Shown here in pieces: positions 6,870-14,106 of a DNA stretch of 30,902 bases. The notes beneath the pieces are model-generated. The model ran no database searches. It worked only from the letters and a program-made list of their open reading frames with translations, and was not told the origin of the DNA. Each line of letters opens with the position of its first letter. Positions within the stretch are counted from its first letter, which is position 1. The position numbers and the translations under genes are program-made. This DNA is from a virus: positions 1 through 30,902 of the IMG/VR virus record IMGVR_UViG_3300010334_000186; one strand, given 5' to 3'.

Positions 6870-8075
6870 ATGCCACTAATCACACCAGAAAAAGGCGAGA
6901 AAACAAAAGACTTCGTTGGTCGCTTTATGGGCAATAAGACAGCCGTAAAAGACTTTCCAGACACCAAGCAAAGGGCGGCCGTTGCCTATCAAACCTATCG
7001 GGACACAAAGAAAAAGCAACGCAAAGAGGCTAGGCTGGAAGAGGATTCCACGGTTATTCCTAATGTCTATATCTTGAGCCAAGGAGAGGCGCGAGGCCAC
7101 GATTTATTTATTGATAAAACCTCTATTGAGAAGGCTTACCAGCTAATGTCTCAAGCACCCAATGGCGTGAAGGTTAAGATGAATCACGGCTCTGGATTAG
7201 AGGCAGTTTTAGGATTTGCACGCAACCCTCGAATTGAAGGCGATAAGCTCTTGGCCGACCTTCACTTGCTCAAAAGCTCCCCTCATTATGGCCTAGTAAA
7301 AGAGATGGCAAATGAAGCTCCCGACCAGTTTGGCGTGAGCCTTGCCTTCTTGAACGAATCTGAAACTATCGGAGGCAAGGACTACATTCGCCCCCAGAGG
7401 ATTGAATCTGCCGATCTAGTTTCTAGCCCTGCATCAAATGAGAAGTTTAGAGACTTTCAAAGCAAAGATGTTGAGATGCTTGTTTTCGCAGTTGGAACAA
7501 AGTTCCGATGCTGGGAAGGTTACAAACCAGCAAAGGGAGTTCCAGCATACGAATCTGGTTCTTGCGTAAAGGCAGAATCAAAATTGTCATATAATGCGGG
7601 AGGCGTGAGCATCCCTGCCGATACACAAGCCGTTGTGGAACACGAACCAATACTTGACAACAAGGAGAATAAAAATATGAATAAGAAATATATGGACGAA
7701 TTGAGCGAACTTAAAGCTCGCCTAGCGGCTCTTGAAGCCGCTATGAAACCCGCAGACGAAGCCGCAGACCAAGCTGAAGATAAGGCTGAAGGCGTGCCAG
7801 TTGCTGATGTTCCTTCCCCCGAAGATAAGGTGAAGAAGGATGACACGCAGATGGCCGAGAAACTCAAAGCAGTTCTCACCGAGTTTGGCATTAAGCCCAT
7901 CTCTGCTTCACCAGTTGTTGAAGCCCCTGCGAAGGTTGAACCCAAAACTTTTGAAGAACTCGTAGCCGCCCACAGCGACTACTCCACTTCAAAGCTCAAG
8001 GCTATGCAAGCCGTGATGCTGTCTAACCCCACAGAATATGCCGAGGCCAAAAGCCGTGGCATTATCAAAATCTAA
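6870..8075 (+). CDS. Prohead maturation protease fused to scaffold
   Basis: 401 residues in four parts. Residues 1-50 are a helical module (PEKGEKTKDFVGRFMGN...) common at the front of phage head proteins. Residues about 60-195 are the protease, with candidate catalytic His106 (KMNHGSG), Ser157 (FGVSLAF) and Asp182 (ADLVSSPA), as in S78/herpes-assemblin-like proteases. Residues 208-235 hold a compact motif GTKFRCWEGYKP...SC (C214, C232). Residues 270-401 are an acidic, coiled-coil-prone scaffold domain. The enzyme would cleave scaffold and capsid proteins during maturation. The last third is also made separately from an internal start. The order protease, nested scaffold, decoration, capsid mirrors lambda C-Nu3-D-E. 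The exact protease clan is inferred. Confidence 0.82.
   Translation: MPLITPEKGEKTKDFVGRFMGNKTAVKDFPDTKQRAAVAYQTYRDTKKKQRKEARLEEDSTVIPNVYILSQGEARGHDLFIDKTSIEKAYQLMSQAPNGVKVKMNHGSGLEAVLGFARNPRIEGDKLLADLHLLKSSPHYGLVKEMANEAPDQFGVSLAFLNESETIGGKDYIRPQRIESADLVSSPASNEKFRDFQSKDVEMLVFAVGTKFRCWEGYKPAKGVPAYESGSCVKAESKLSYNAGGVSIPADTQAVVEHEPILDNKENKNMNKKYMDELSELKARLAALEAAMKPADEAADQAEDKAEGVPVADVPSPEDKVKKDDTQMAEKLKAVLTEFGIKPISASPVVEAPAKVEPKTFEELVAAHSDYSTSKLKAMQAVMLSNPTEYAEAKSRGIIKI
7654..7659 (+). promoter_or_regulatory. TTGACA motif upstream of nested scaffold start
   Basis: It lies inside the protease coding region and ends 17 nt before the internal ATG at 7677. Its placement before an internal start makes a coding coincidence less likely. 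Confidence 0.4.
7662..7667 (+). promoter_or_regulatory. Ribosome binding site for nested scaffold gene
   Basis: AAGGAG followed by nine A/T-rich bases before an in-frame ATG at 7677, within the protease gene. This is one of the best Shine-Dalgarno sequences in the structural region and decides the internal start. Confidence 0.75.
7677..8075 (+). CDS. Scaffold protein, nested in-frame (Nu3-like)
   Basis: 132 residues read in the same frame as the 3' third of the protease gene. The internal ATG has AAGGAG nine bases upstream. The product starts MNKKYMDELSELKARLAALE, a classic coiled coil, followed by an acidic Ala/Asp/Glu-rich stretch and a helical C-terminus (residues about 90-130) that probably binds the capsid protein. 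This is the arrangement of lambda C/Nu3, where the scaffold is the C-terminal part of the protease gene. The scaffold directs shell assembly and is then degraded. The nested start is read directly from sequence; function follows from architecture. Confidence 0.78.
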   Translation: MNKKYMDELSELKARLAALEAAMKPADEAADQAEDKAEGVPVADVPSPEDKVKKDDTQMAEKLKAVLTEFGIKPISASPVVEAPAKVEPKTFEELVAAHSDYSTSKLKAMQAVMLSNPTEYAEAKSRGIIKI

Positions 8076-8092
8076 CAAAAGGATAAACTAAA

Positions 8093-8455
8093 ATGTCTAC
8101 TCAAATTGATAATGTTTTCCGTACATTCGGAACGGCCTCTGCTGTTTCGGCTTATCGGTTCGTTACCCCCGACACCACCACGGCGGGTTTCGTAAATGTT
8201 GCTGTTTCTGGTGCTAACAAAACCATCGGAGTAACTCAAGAAGATGCTCCCGCTGGTGGCTTCGTGACCGTCAAGATGCTTCACCCAACCTTCTTTGCAA
8301 CCGTCTCTGGTACGGCGGCAGTTGGTAACACGGTGTTCTTCGATGCGGCTGGTCAAGTAACCACACTTGCGGCTAACACCTCGACTGCTGGAATCGCTCT
8401 TGAAGCGGCCACGGCAACATCGGCGGTTATCGAAATCGCAGTTCCATTGTTCTAA
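8093..8455 (+). CDS. Capsid decoration protein (DUF2190-like)
   Basis: 120 residues rich in Ala, Thr, Val and Gly and predicted to be nearly all beta. The pattern GVTQEDAPAGGFVTVKML and GTAAVGNTVFFDAAGQV resembles DUF2190 proteins, which are small trimeric decoration or spike-like proteins of phage capsids. It lies immediately before the major capsid gene, the place of lambda D. It would bind at capsid three-fold sites and stabilise the shell. A Shine-Dalgarno (AAAGGA) precedes the ATG. The fold call is good; the exact family is less certain. Confidence 0.78.
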   Translation: MSTQIDNVFRTFGTASAVSAYRFVTPDTTTAGFVNVAVSGANKTIGVTQEDAPAGGFVTVKMLHPTFFATVSGTAAVGNTVFFDAAGQVTTLAANTSTAGIALEAATATSAVIEIAVPLF

Positions 8456-8494
8456 ACAATAGTAACAACAAACAAAGAAAGAATATAATATAAA

Positions 8495-9463
8495 ATGAGC
8501 TTTATTTCTGGTGGCACGACCATTCGTGCTGATATTAACCAAGCCCTCATCGAAGCCCCCGCAGAGATCGGCTTGATTGGTGCTGATGTTATGCCTCTCT
8601 TGCCAGTATCGGCAAAGAGTGGTGTCTACCTAAAAGTGCAGACGGCTGATGCTGACCTCTTGAACGCTGATGCGGCCAAGCGGAATGCTGGTGCTGAATA
8701 CGCTCGTGCGGTTCGGAAATTCACCTCTGATACCTACGATTGCCAAGAGACCGGCCTAGAGGAATTGTTGGACGATTCCTTCCGTTCGGATGCTTCACGC
8801 TTCTTCGCAATCGAGGCAGAAACAGCGAAGTTCTTGCTCCGCCAAGTCAAGCTCTCCCACGAAAAGCGGGTGGCTGACTTGTTGTTTGCAACAACCACGC
8901 CATTCACAACGGCTGATTTAACTGCAACTGGTAGCATCGCCTATACAGAAGCTAACTTGGCAACCATCAACGCCCCTGCGGATGTTGCGGCTGGCAAATT
9001 GGCTCTTAATAAATTAGGTTATTCGGCCAACGCCGTCATAATGAGTGCTAATGTTTATGAGCGTATTCGCAGAACTACCCTCTTGCAGAATCAGTTTTAC
9101 GGCACTGTTTCTAGCACTGGTGGTCGCTTGCTTGATGAAAAACAGATTGCACAAGCGTTTGGTGTGGACAATGTCTACATTGGTCGTGCGGCTTACAACA
9201 CAGCGAACAAGAACAAGTCATATTCTGGCTCGTTCATTGTTCCAGACAGCAAGATCATTGTTGCTAATGTTGCAACTGGTCAGTTCACCGCTGGTGGACT
9301 AGGACGCACCTTGGTCTGGTCTGATGATGCTCCGGGTGGTTTTGTCTCCGAGAGCTATCGTGACGAAGCTCGCCGTTCTAACGTACTCCGAGTGCGTATG
9401 AACACAGCCGAGAAAGTCATTGATGCGAACGCCGCAGTCCGAATCACGACTCAATACAGCTAA
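8495..9463 (+). CDS. Major capsid protein (HK97 fold, gpE-like)
   Basis: 322 residues. It starts MSFISGGTTIRADINQALIE and has the layout of phage major capsid proteins of the E family: an N-arm, ARAVRKFTSDTYDCQETGLEE, a long spine helix (FFAIEAETAKFLLRQVKLSHEKRVADLLF), and an A-domain-like end (GGLGRTLVWSDDAPGGF, ESYRDEARRSNVLRVR). It forms the icosahedral shell. It is followed by a strong terminator, as often seen for the most abundant phage protein. Upstream, 8484-8489 is TATAAT, six bases before the ATG, but there is no -35 box and the A-rich leader has only a weak AAAGAA ribosome site, so a dedicated promoter is doubtful. Confidence 0.9.
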   Translation: MSFISGGTTIRADINQALIEAPAEIGLIGADVMPLLPVSAKSGVYLKVQTADADLLNADAAKRNAGAEYARAVRKFTSDTYDCQETGLEELLDDSFRSDASRFFAIEAETAKFLLRQVKLSHEKRVADLLFATTTPFTTADLTATGSIAYTEANLATINAPADVAAGKLALNKLGYSANAVIMSANVYERIRRTTLLQNQFYGTVSSTGGRLLDEKQIAQAFGVDNVYIGRAAYNTANKNKSYSGSFIVPDSKIIVANVATGQFTAGGLGRTLVWSDDAPGGFVSESYRDEARRSNVLRVRMNTAEKVIDANAAVRITTQYS

Positions 9464-9490
9464 AAACTTGGTTGGTTGATTCCTCCAAAG

Positions 9491-9531
9491 AAGGAGGAGC
9501 AGGGGAAACCTTGCTCCTCCTTTTTCTTTTT
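9491..9531 (+). terminator. Rho-independent terminator after major capsid gene
   Basis: An 11-bp perfect stem (left arm AAGGAGGAGCA at 9491-9501, right arm TGCTCCTCCTT at 9512-9522) with a ten-base loop able to pair GG with CC inside, followed by a T-rich tail at 9521-9531. The stop codon of the capsid gene lies about 30 bases upstream. A TCCTCC at 9481-9486 can pair instead with GGAGGA in the left arm (9493-9498), giving a weaker competing hairpin. Confidence 0.92.
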
Positions 9532-9535
9532 GACA
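9530..9535 (+). promoter_or_regulatory. TTGACA motif directly after terminator
   Basis: It overlaps the end of the terminator T tract and ends 16 nt before the ATG at 9552. The following gene has no Shine-Dalgarno. The terminator-motif-start order suggests a new transcription or translation unit begins here, but no -10 box at normal spacing is seen. Confidence 0.5.
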
Positions 9536-9551
9536 TTGGCATAATAAAACT

Positions 9552-9842
9552 ATGTCAGACCTTTCTAATTCTGAACCTTATTACGATCAAATTTCCCACG
9601 CCGCAAGAGCGGGAACTAGATATGTAACCACAACTGCAAGCTCTGTTACTGGCTCATTTGCTGGCCTAGTTGCAGTTACAGAAACAAAGTTTTATTCAAT
9701 CACATCTACCGTTACTGGTATGAGTGCGATTGCGAATACAACATTGGCTAGTGCAACGACTATTCCCGCTGGTGCTTACATCGCTGGGAATGTTTCCAAT
9801 TTTCAAATTCATTCTGGTGTAGTTCTAGCAATCGGAGGCTAA
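9552..9842 (+). CDS. Small beta-rich structural protein
   Basis: 96 residues (MSDLSNSEPYYDQISHAARA...), rich in Thr, Ser, Ala and Val with alternating hydrophobics, so mostly beta. The segments FYSITSTVTGMSAIANTTLA and TIPAGAYIAGNVSNFQIHSG resemble small proteins found after capsid genes in many environmental phages, where they are usually annotated as structural. There is no signal peptide or membrane segment. The leader lacks a Shine-Dalgarno but has TTGACA 16 nt before the ATG. A minor capsid or decoration role is inferred from position and composition. Confidence 0.6.
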   Translation: MSDLSNSEPYYDQISHAARAGTRYVTTTASSVTGSFAGLVAVTETKFYSITSTVTGMSAIANTTLASATTIPAGAYIAGNVSNFQIHSGVVLAIGG

Positions 9843-9843
9843 A

Positions 9844-10227
9844 ATGGCTGGTTACGGATACGGAATGTCCGTAAGCAGTAGCAGGACAGCTTATGTTGCT
9901 AGTAGCACACAAACAGATTCTAATTTACCAGCACAAATTATAGTTTCTGGTTCTGCTGGTGCAGATGGATTATATACAAAGACAACTTTAGCTGGAATTA
10001 ATACACCAGCACCAATAGGGGGAACTTTTAATTATTTATTGGGTGTTGGAGTATTTTATATTACATCACCGGGCAACTCAAACTATAATGGTGACTATGC
10101 TGGTAATGATTGGGTTTTGGCATCTGGAAATGATGCGGCTACTATTTATTCAGAAAACGCAAGCACAGATGCAACAATTATACCTAGGTCTGGGTGGTCT
10201 CCATCTATCACTATCACCGCAGTTTGA
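9844..10227 (+). CDS. Hypothetical Gly/Ser/Thr-rich protein
   Basis: 127 residues. It starts MAGYGYGMSVSSSRTAYVAS, is rich in Gly, Ser, Tyr, Asn and Thr, and is without charged clusters: likely a beta-structured virion protein. A strong Shine-Dalgarno (GGAGG at 9834-9838) inside the end of the previous gene precedes the ATG, so the two are probably co-translated. The centre (ITSPGNSNYNGDYAGNDWVL) resembles carbohydrate-facing repeats seen in capsid or fibre surface proteins, but no family is recognised. It lies directly before the glycosyltransferases, so it is one candidate for the glycosylated protein, as inference only. Confidence 0.6.
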   Translation: MAGYGYGMSVSSSRTAYVASSTQTDSNLPAQIIVSGSAGADGLYTKTTLAGINTPAPIGGTFNYLLGVGVFYITSPGNSNYNGDYAGNDWVLASGNDAATIYSENASTDATIIPRSGWSPSITITAV

Positions 10228-10248
10228 TGAATAACTAAAATCAATAAA

Positions 10249-10254
10249 TTGACA
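10249..10254 (+). promoter_or_regulatory. TTGACA motif upstream of glycosyltransferase
   Basis: It lies in a 55-base gap and ends 28 nt before the GTG start at 10283, the largest spacing of the eight copies. No Shine-Dalgarno precedes the GTG. Confidence 0.35.
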
Positions 10255-10282
10255 TCCTCTAGCAGTTAGAAATCCTATTCAA

Positions 10283-11935
10283 GTGAAATATCCTATTTCA
10301 GTCTATCTCATCGCTGGAAATGAAGAAGAGTATATCGGTAGATGCTTGGAAAGCTTTAAGCCTATTTCAGCGGAACTTATTGTTTGCATTTCTAGGGGGT
10401 CAGCTACGCCAGATAAAACCGAAGAAATTGCTAGTGAGCTTGGGGCAAAGATCGTTCATTACCAGAATAAAAGAACTGACTGGAATCATATAGACGATTT
10501 TGCAACGGCTAGGAACACGGCTCTTGAGGCTTGTTCAAATGAATGGTGCTTATGGGTAGACGCTGACGATGTAATGGCCGAGGATGGGGCTAGGGTAGTC
10601 GAACAGGCTATTGACCTTGCAATTCAAAAAGACGCTCACCTAGTAGCCTTAAAATATTGGGTTGAAAATGCTGGATTGTTACCCCTTCGAGAAGAAATTT
10701 CCAAGAAAGGCACTTGCTACTGGAAGAACCGAGTCCACGAAATGCTTGTTACTAAAGAGCCAAACAAGACGATTGGGGTGGACAAGATTTTTAGAATCCA
10801 TAAACCCCACGGATACAAGCCAAGAAGCGCAGAAAGAAACTTAAACATTTTGGCAGATACTCTTTTGCCAGCTCCCAACTCCCTTTACTATCAAGCTCAA
10901 GAATACTTTTTGTCGAATCAAATTGAAAAGTGCATTGAGTCAAGCAAGCGAGCATTAGTATTCCCAGAGCTAGAGGACACGCTTCGGTATGATGTGCTTT
11001 GCAACCTTGGAAGATGCACACCAGAAAACGATAGGCTTTCTTATCTAGGACAAGCCATAGCCCTGCAACCAGATCGCAGAGAGGCTTATTTCTATATAGC
11101 AAATCATTGGTCTGGTAAGGGGAACTGGATAAAGACTTATGGTGCAATTAGGTCTTGTATGACCCTGCATCGCCCAAAAACTCACTATTGGAATCTTGTC
11201 GAGGCAATCTATAATTGGCAAGCGATGGATTTGTATGAGACAGCATCGGTGTGCGTTGGAGAATTTGGTGAAGCAGAGAAGATGAAAAAGATGCGGCCAA
11301 CCCCCAAAATCAGCATTGTTCACGCTACAAGGGGCAGACCGCAGATCGCTTGGCAGAGGCGATGGATGTGGCTTTCTTTGGCCGAGAAGCCCCTAGAAAT
11401 TGAATGGCTCTTTATGGTCGATCACAACGACCCCATAGATTACACTCCTCATCAAGCCATTAGATGCAATCCGGGTGGAATGATTAACGCTTGGAACGCA
11501 GGGGCAAAAATAGCCAAGTCAAACATTGTAATACAAATGAGCGATGATTGGACACCCCCGAAGCATTGGGATGCCCTAATTTTGACCGCTATTGGGGATA
11601 CAACGCAAGAGAAGGTGCTGGCAGTATCTGATGGGCTACGGCAAGATAAACTGCTTTGTATGGCTATTTTAACGCAATCTAGGCTAAAGAAGCAGGGGCA
11701 TCTATTTCACCCAGACTACCAAGAGTCAGATGGCATCTATTCAGACAATGAGTTCACAGAGAGAGCCTATGCGGAGCAAGTGATAATTGAGGCTAGACAC
11801 ATTAAATTTACCCACGATAATCCTATGTTTACTGGGGGGCAACCAGACGAACAGCTAAAAAACCATAATAAGCCAGAATTTTACGAAAAGGGAAAAGCCA
11901 TCTATGAAAAGCGCAAGGCAAGCAACTGGGCTTAA
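10283..11935 (+). CDS. Two-domain glycosyltransferase with helical-repeat middle
   Basis: 550 residues. Residues 1-130 are a family 2 GT-A domain: ISVYLIAGNEEEYIGRCLES, then the nucleotide-sugar/metal motif WVDADD (D93, D95, D96). Residues about 190-320 are helical with TPR-like spacing (YYQAQEYFLSNQIEKCIESS; REAYFYIANHWSGKGNW). From about 340 a second GT-A-like domain begins (ISIVHATRGRP), with MVDHND (D380, D383) and QMSDDW. It would transfer sugars from nucleotide donors. Phage transferases can modify virion proteins, phage DNA or host surface glycans; the location inside the late structural block favours virion or receptor modification. The start is GTG with no ribosome site. The domain calls are solid; the substrate is unknown. 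Confidence 0.85.
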   Translation: MKYPISVYLIAGNEEEYIGRCLESFKPISAELIVCISRGSATPDKTEEIASELGAKIVHYQNKRTDWNHIDDFATARNTALEACSNEWCLWVDADDVMAEDGARVVEQAIDLAIQKDAHLVALKYWVENAGLLPLREEISKKGTCYWKNRVHEMLVTKEPNKTIGVDKIFRIHKPHGYKPRSAERNLNILADTLLPAPNSLYYQAQEYFLSNQIEKCIESSKRALVFPELEDTLRYDVLCNLGRCTPENDRLSYLGQAIALQPDRREAYFYIANHWSGKGNWIKTYGAIRSCMTLHRPKTHYWNLVEAIYNWQAMDLYETASVCVGEFGEAEKMKKMRPTPKISIVHATRGRPQIAWQRRWMWLSLAEKPLEIEWLFMVDHNDPIDYTPHQAIRCNPGGMINAWNAGAKIAKSNIVIQMSDDWTPPKHWDALILTAIGDTTQEKVLAVSDGLRQDKLLCMAILTQSRLKKQGHLFHPDYQESDGIYSDNEFTERAYAEQVIIEARHIKFTHDNPMFTGGQPDEQLKNHNKPEFYEKGKAIYEKRKASNWA

Positions 11936-11938
11936 AGT

Positions 11939-12619
11939 ATGCAAGAAGTAACAACCCCTATGAAGCCTTGGCTTTGGCTGACGGCTTGTAGCCCCAGTCA
12001 TCAAGGTATGATGGATAATCATTTTCTTCCAAGCTTTGGGAAATATCTTGAGGCAGATTGCGAATTAAACATTAAAAAAATAGATTATTGCGGCAACTTT
12101 GGAGAGCCAGCTTTTAACGAAATGGGGCGAAAAGCGGTTTGCATTCTAGCCAAGGAGATTCGCGAAAACCTTGGTCGAAAAATAGTTACTAGCGGTTGTG
12201 ATTTTCGCTTTTATTCATCCTTTATGCCAGAGATTGACCGCGCTTTGATTGGTCACGAAATGGTTGGAATAAACGATGTCTACGGCCCAGTTTGCGGGGA
12301 TTTTCTTGCCTTTACTGCATCAGAAAAAATCGCCTCACTATTTGATTGGATTGGCCTTCACGATCATAATTTTGCAAATGAACAACTGACTCTAAACGAA
12401 GGCATCAAAGAGTTGGGAGCTTCTGTTGCTCTTTTGCCCGACAGATTTTGGACATTTGGCTTGCAATATGGGATTCCTTGGGAGTTGGGTATGGATGTAT
12501 CGCCCCCCATCAATTTAGCCTTACATCACGCAAACTTCACGATTGGCTCAAAAAATAAGGAATCTTTGCTTCAAGCCGTCTACGAGCATACTTTGGCTAG
12601 ACAGCTTCCTCAAGATTGA
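11939..12619 (+). CDS. Putative second glycosyltransferase-like protein
   Basis: 226 residues. The features fit a nucleotide-diphospho-sugar transferase fold: an N-terminal strand LWLTACSP, a CDFRFY segment (in SGCDFRFYSS) where a DxD-like motif would sit, VCGDFLAFTAS in the middle, and a C-terminal LALHHANFTIGSKNK resembling the His-Ala-Asn ending of some nucleotide-sugar transferases. There is no classical DxD, so activity is uncertain. It begins three bases after the two-domain transferase and is surely co-expressed. It may add a second sugar or act on the same target. An ATG at 11960 is an alternative start. Its TGA forms part of the next TTGACA. Confidence 0.55.
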   Translation: MQEVTTPMKPWLWLTACSPSHQGMMDNHFLPSFGKYLEADCELNIKKIDYCGNFGEPAFNEMGRKAVCILAKEIRENLGRKIVTSGCDFRFYSSFMPEIDRALIGHEMVGINDVYGPVCGDFLAFTASEKIASLFDWIGLHDHNFANEQLTLNEGIKELGASVALLPDRFWTFGLQYGIPWELGMDVSPPINLALHHANFTIGSKNKESLLQAVYEHTLARQLPQD

Positions 12620-12621
12620 CA
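12616..12621 (+). promoter_or_regulatory. TTGACA motif upstream of connector gene
   Basis: It overlaps the stop codon of the transferase-like gene and ends 14 nt before the ATG at 12636. Member of the recurrent late-gene motif set. Confidence 0.4.
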
Positions 12622-12635
12622 CTAAGAGTGGTTTT

Positions 12636-12953
12636 ATGGCTGGAACTATCAGCACCTCCTACTTCGAAACGGACTTGTCCTATATGATTCAAGACCTATA
12701 TCAATCCGTGACTGGCTTAGGTTCGTCCTCTGTTTCTGCCTCCGTTACAGACCTAACAACGGCAAGCGAGTTAGAGATAGGTGGAGAGGTGTTTAGGGTT
12801 ACGCAAAGCCTAGTCGTTTTGGCTTCGTCAATTTCTGCCCCAACTATTGGCTCTCTATGCACCGTGAGTGGAGTGGAGCGTATGATCGGAGGATTTTCGC
12901 AAAGCACAGATGGTCTTTCTTATACCATTGAACTTGCGGAGATTACGACCTAA
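12636..12953 (+). CDS. Head-tail connector-like protein
   Basis: 105 residues from the ATG at 12636 (MAGTISTSYFETDLSYMIQD); a longer frame from 12543 runs back into the previous gene and was not accepted. A short helix at the N-terminus is followed by beta strands, including SELEIGGEVFRVTQSLVVLA, reminiscent of the lambda FII type of head-completion protein (beta barrel with a G-E/G-F-x-V strand). Its position after the head genes and before the terminator-like genes fits a head-tail joining role. The stop overlaps the next start (TAATG). The family assignment is tentative. Confidence 0.55.
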   Translation: MAGTISTSYFETDLSYMIQDLYQSVTGLGSSSVSASVTDLTTASELEIGGEVFRVTQSLVVLASSISAPTIGSLCTVSGVERMIGGFSQSTDGLSYTIELAEITT

Positions 12954-13369
12954 TGGCCTCTATTGAGAGGGAGGTCGAGAATGCCCTCCTTAATGTAGTT
13001 TCTGGGATTACCGGGGTGAACTTCTTTACGAGTGAGAGAGGTACAGCGAGGACGATGCCAAGCGTCACGGTTCAAGCACAAATCAGCGGCGAGGAGGTTA
13101 TGCCCTTTTCTGGTGTGTTTAGAACCCCAGCATCAATCACCTATGTAGCAAGGGCAGACACCACGGCCAGAGCAGATTTTGACTCTAAGTTCACAGATAT
13201 TTTAGAACAGCTTTATCGTTCACCAGACCTAGCGAGCTATCTTACCGATCACTCAAACATAACTTTTTATGTAGCCAAAGTTACAGATGATAGCCCTGCC
13301 ATAAATGGTCAAAATCGAACTTGGTCAAGGGCTATGACTTTGGACATTATGGCAACCGCAAAGAAATGA
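12953..13369 (+). CDS. Tail-terminator-like protein, paralog 1
   Basis: 138 residues. The fold pattern is helix (IEREVENALLNVVSGITGVN), strands (MPSVTVQAQISGEEV), then a helix with ADFDSKFTDILEQLY and a final strand with RTWSRAMTLDIM. Size and alpha/beta layout suit the tail terminator (lambda U class) or tail-completion proteins, which form the hexameric ring capping the tail. It is coupled to the connector gene (TAATG) and to the next gene (ATGA), which is a clear paralog. Function is inferred from position and fold pattern. Confidence 0.55.
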   Translation: MASIEREVENALLNVVSGITGVNFFTSERGTARTMPSVTVQAQISGEEVMPFSGVFRTPASITYVARADTTARADFDSKFTDILEQLYRSPDLASYLTDHSNITFYVAKVTDDSPAINGQNRTWSRAMTLDIMATAKK

Positions 13370-13788
13370 ACAACAGCGTTCAAATCAATGTGGAGGATGC
13401 GCTCGCAAGTCTGCTATCTGGCATTTCTGAATTGAATGTCTATAAGACAAATAAGGTGGGGGCAAAACTATTCCCATACGCCACAATATCTGCATCCATA
13501 TCCGGGCAAGTATTAGGAAATTATACTGGTGTTTATGAGGTAGATGTATCAATTAACTACTCGGACACGGCGGCCAAGATAAGCCAAGCAAACTTTGACG
13601 CTAAATACTGCTCTATCTTTGAGGCTTTCTATTCTGAAACCCCAACACTCTTCACAAAGATTCAAAATAACATAGTAGACACAAAGGTTTATACTGCTCG
13701 AATCGTTGGTCAAAATCCAACCATTAAGACAGCTAAAAGGGCTTGGCAAAGAGGCTTAAAGATGAGCCTTGTCTGTACCCCACAATAA
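13366..13788 (+). CDS. Tail-terminator-like protein, paralog 2
   Basis: 140 residues from the ATG at 13366, which overlaps the stop of paralog 1; an in-frame upstream extension was rejected. It shares the same plan: N-terminal helix (VEDALASLLSGISELN), PYATISASISGQVLGNYTGV (against PSVTVQAQISGEEVMPFSGV), then ANFDAKYCSIFEAFY (against ADFDSKFTDILEQLY), and a closing KRAWQRGLKMSLV (against NRTWSRAMTLDIM). The likeness is clear but low, so the duplication is old. One copy may be the terminator and the other a completion or head-closure partner. Confidence 0.55.
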   Translation: MNNSVQINVEDALASLLSGISELNVYKTNKVGAKLFPYATISASISGQVLGNYTGVYEVDVSINYSDTAAKISQANFDAKYCSIFEAFYSETPTLFTKIQNNIVDTKVYTARIVGQNPTIKTAKRAWQRGLKMSLVCTPQ

Positions 13789-13828
13789 ACATTCTGCTTC
13801 TTTTGCTAATTTAACACCTAACCCAATT

Positions 13829-13954
13829 ATGCCCATATTGCTCATCGCCTTATTGCTTGGCTCTTGCTCGCCAAGGCATACAGATAATAATGCACTGCCG
13901 CGCTATTCAGATATGTCGGCGGCTGAAGATGCAGGAAGAGTCAAAAGTCAATGA
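13829..13954 (+). CDS. Small lipoprotein
   Basis: 41 residues from the ATG at 13829 (MPILLIALLLGSCSPRHTDN). The N-terminus is a short signal peptide with lipobox LGSC, so Cys13 would be lipidated and the protein anchored to a membrane. The mature part is only 29 polar residues. A longer in-frame start at 13769 would put the signal peptide internally and is rejected. The stop overlaps the next ATG. It could be an o-spanin-like or superinfection-exclusion lipoprotein; it is not near the lysis cassette at 22 kb, so an exclusion or entry role is equally possible. Confidence 0.6.
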   Translation: MPILLIALLLGSCSPRHTDNNALPRYSDMSAAEDAGRVKSQ

Positions 13955-14106
13955 GTGCAACGGAAGATACCAATACCCCTAGCTGGCGGGATTTTATGGC
14001 AAGTCTAAAATTTCTAGAGGCCGAGGGCTACATAGAGATATTCTATAATGATAAGGGAGAGCAGATGGTAAGGATTGCTCCCGGTGCAGAGAAGGCAAGG
14101 CTATGA
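13951..14106 (+). CDS. Hypothetical 51-residue protein
   Basis: The translation begins MSATEDTNTPSWRDFMASLK and ends GAEKARL; soluble, acidic, with a helix-strand-strand pattern (LKFLEAEGYIEIFYNDKGEQ). It resembles a tiny winged-helix wing but is too short to assign. Its ATG overlaps the lipoprotein stop and its TGA overlaps the next ATG (both ATGA), strong evidence that it is a real coupled gene. Function unknown. Confidence 0.55.
   Translation: MSATEDTNTPSWRDFMASLKFLEAEGYIEIFYNDKGEQMVRIAPGAEKARL

Noticed and set aside
7520-7945. 141-codon minus-strand frame over the scaffold
   Set aside because: Ser/Ala-rich antisense of an acidic coiled-coil region.
8484-8489. TATAAT just before the major capsid start
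   Set aside because: No -35 at 16-18 nt and only six bases from ATG; in an A/T-rich leader this is expected by chance.
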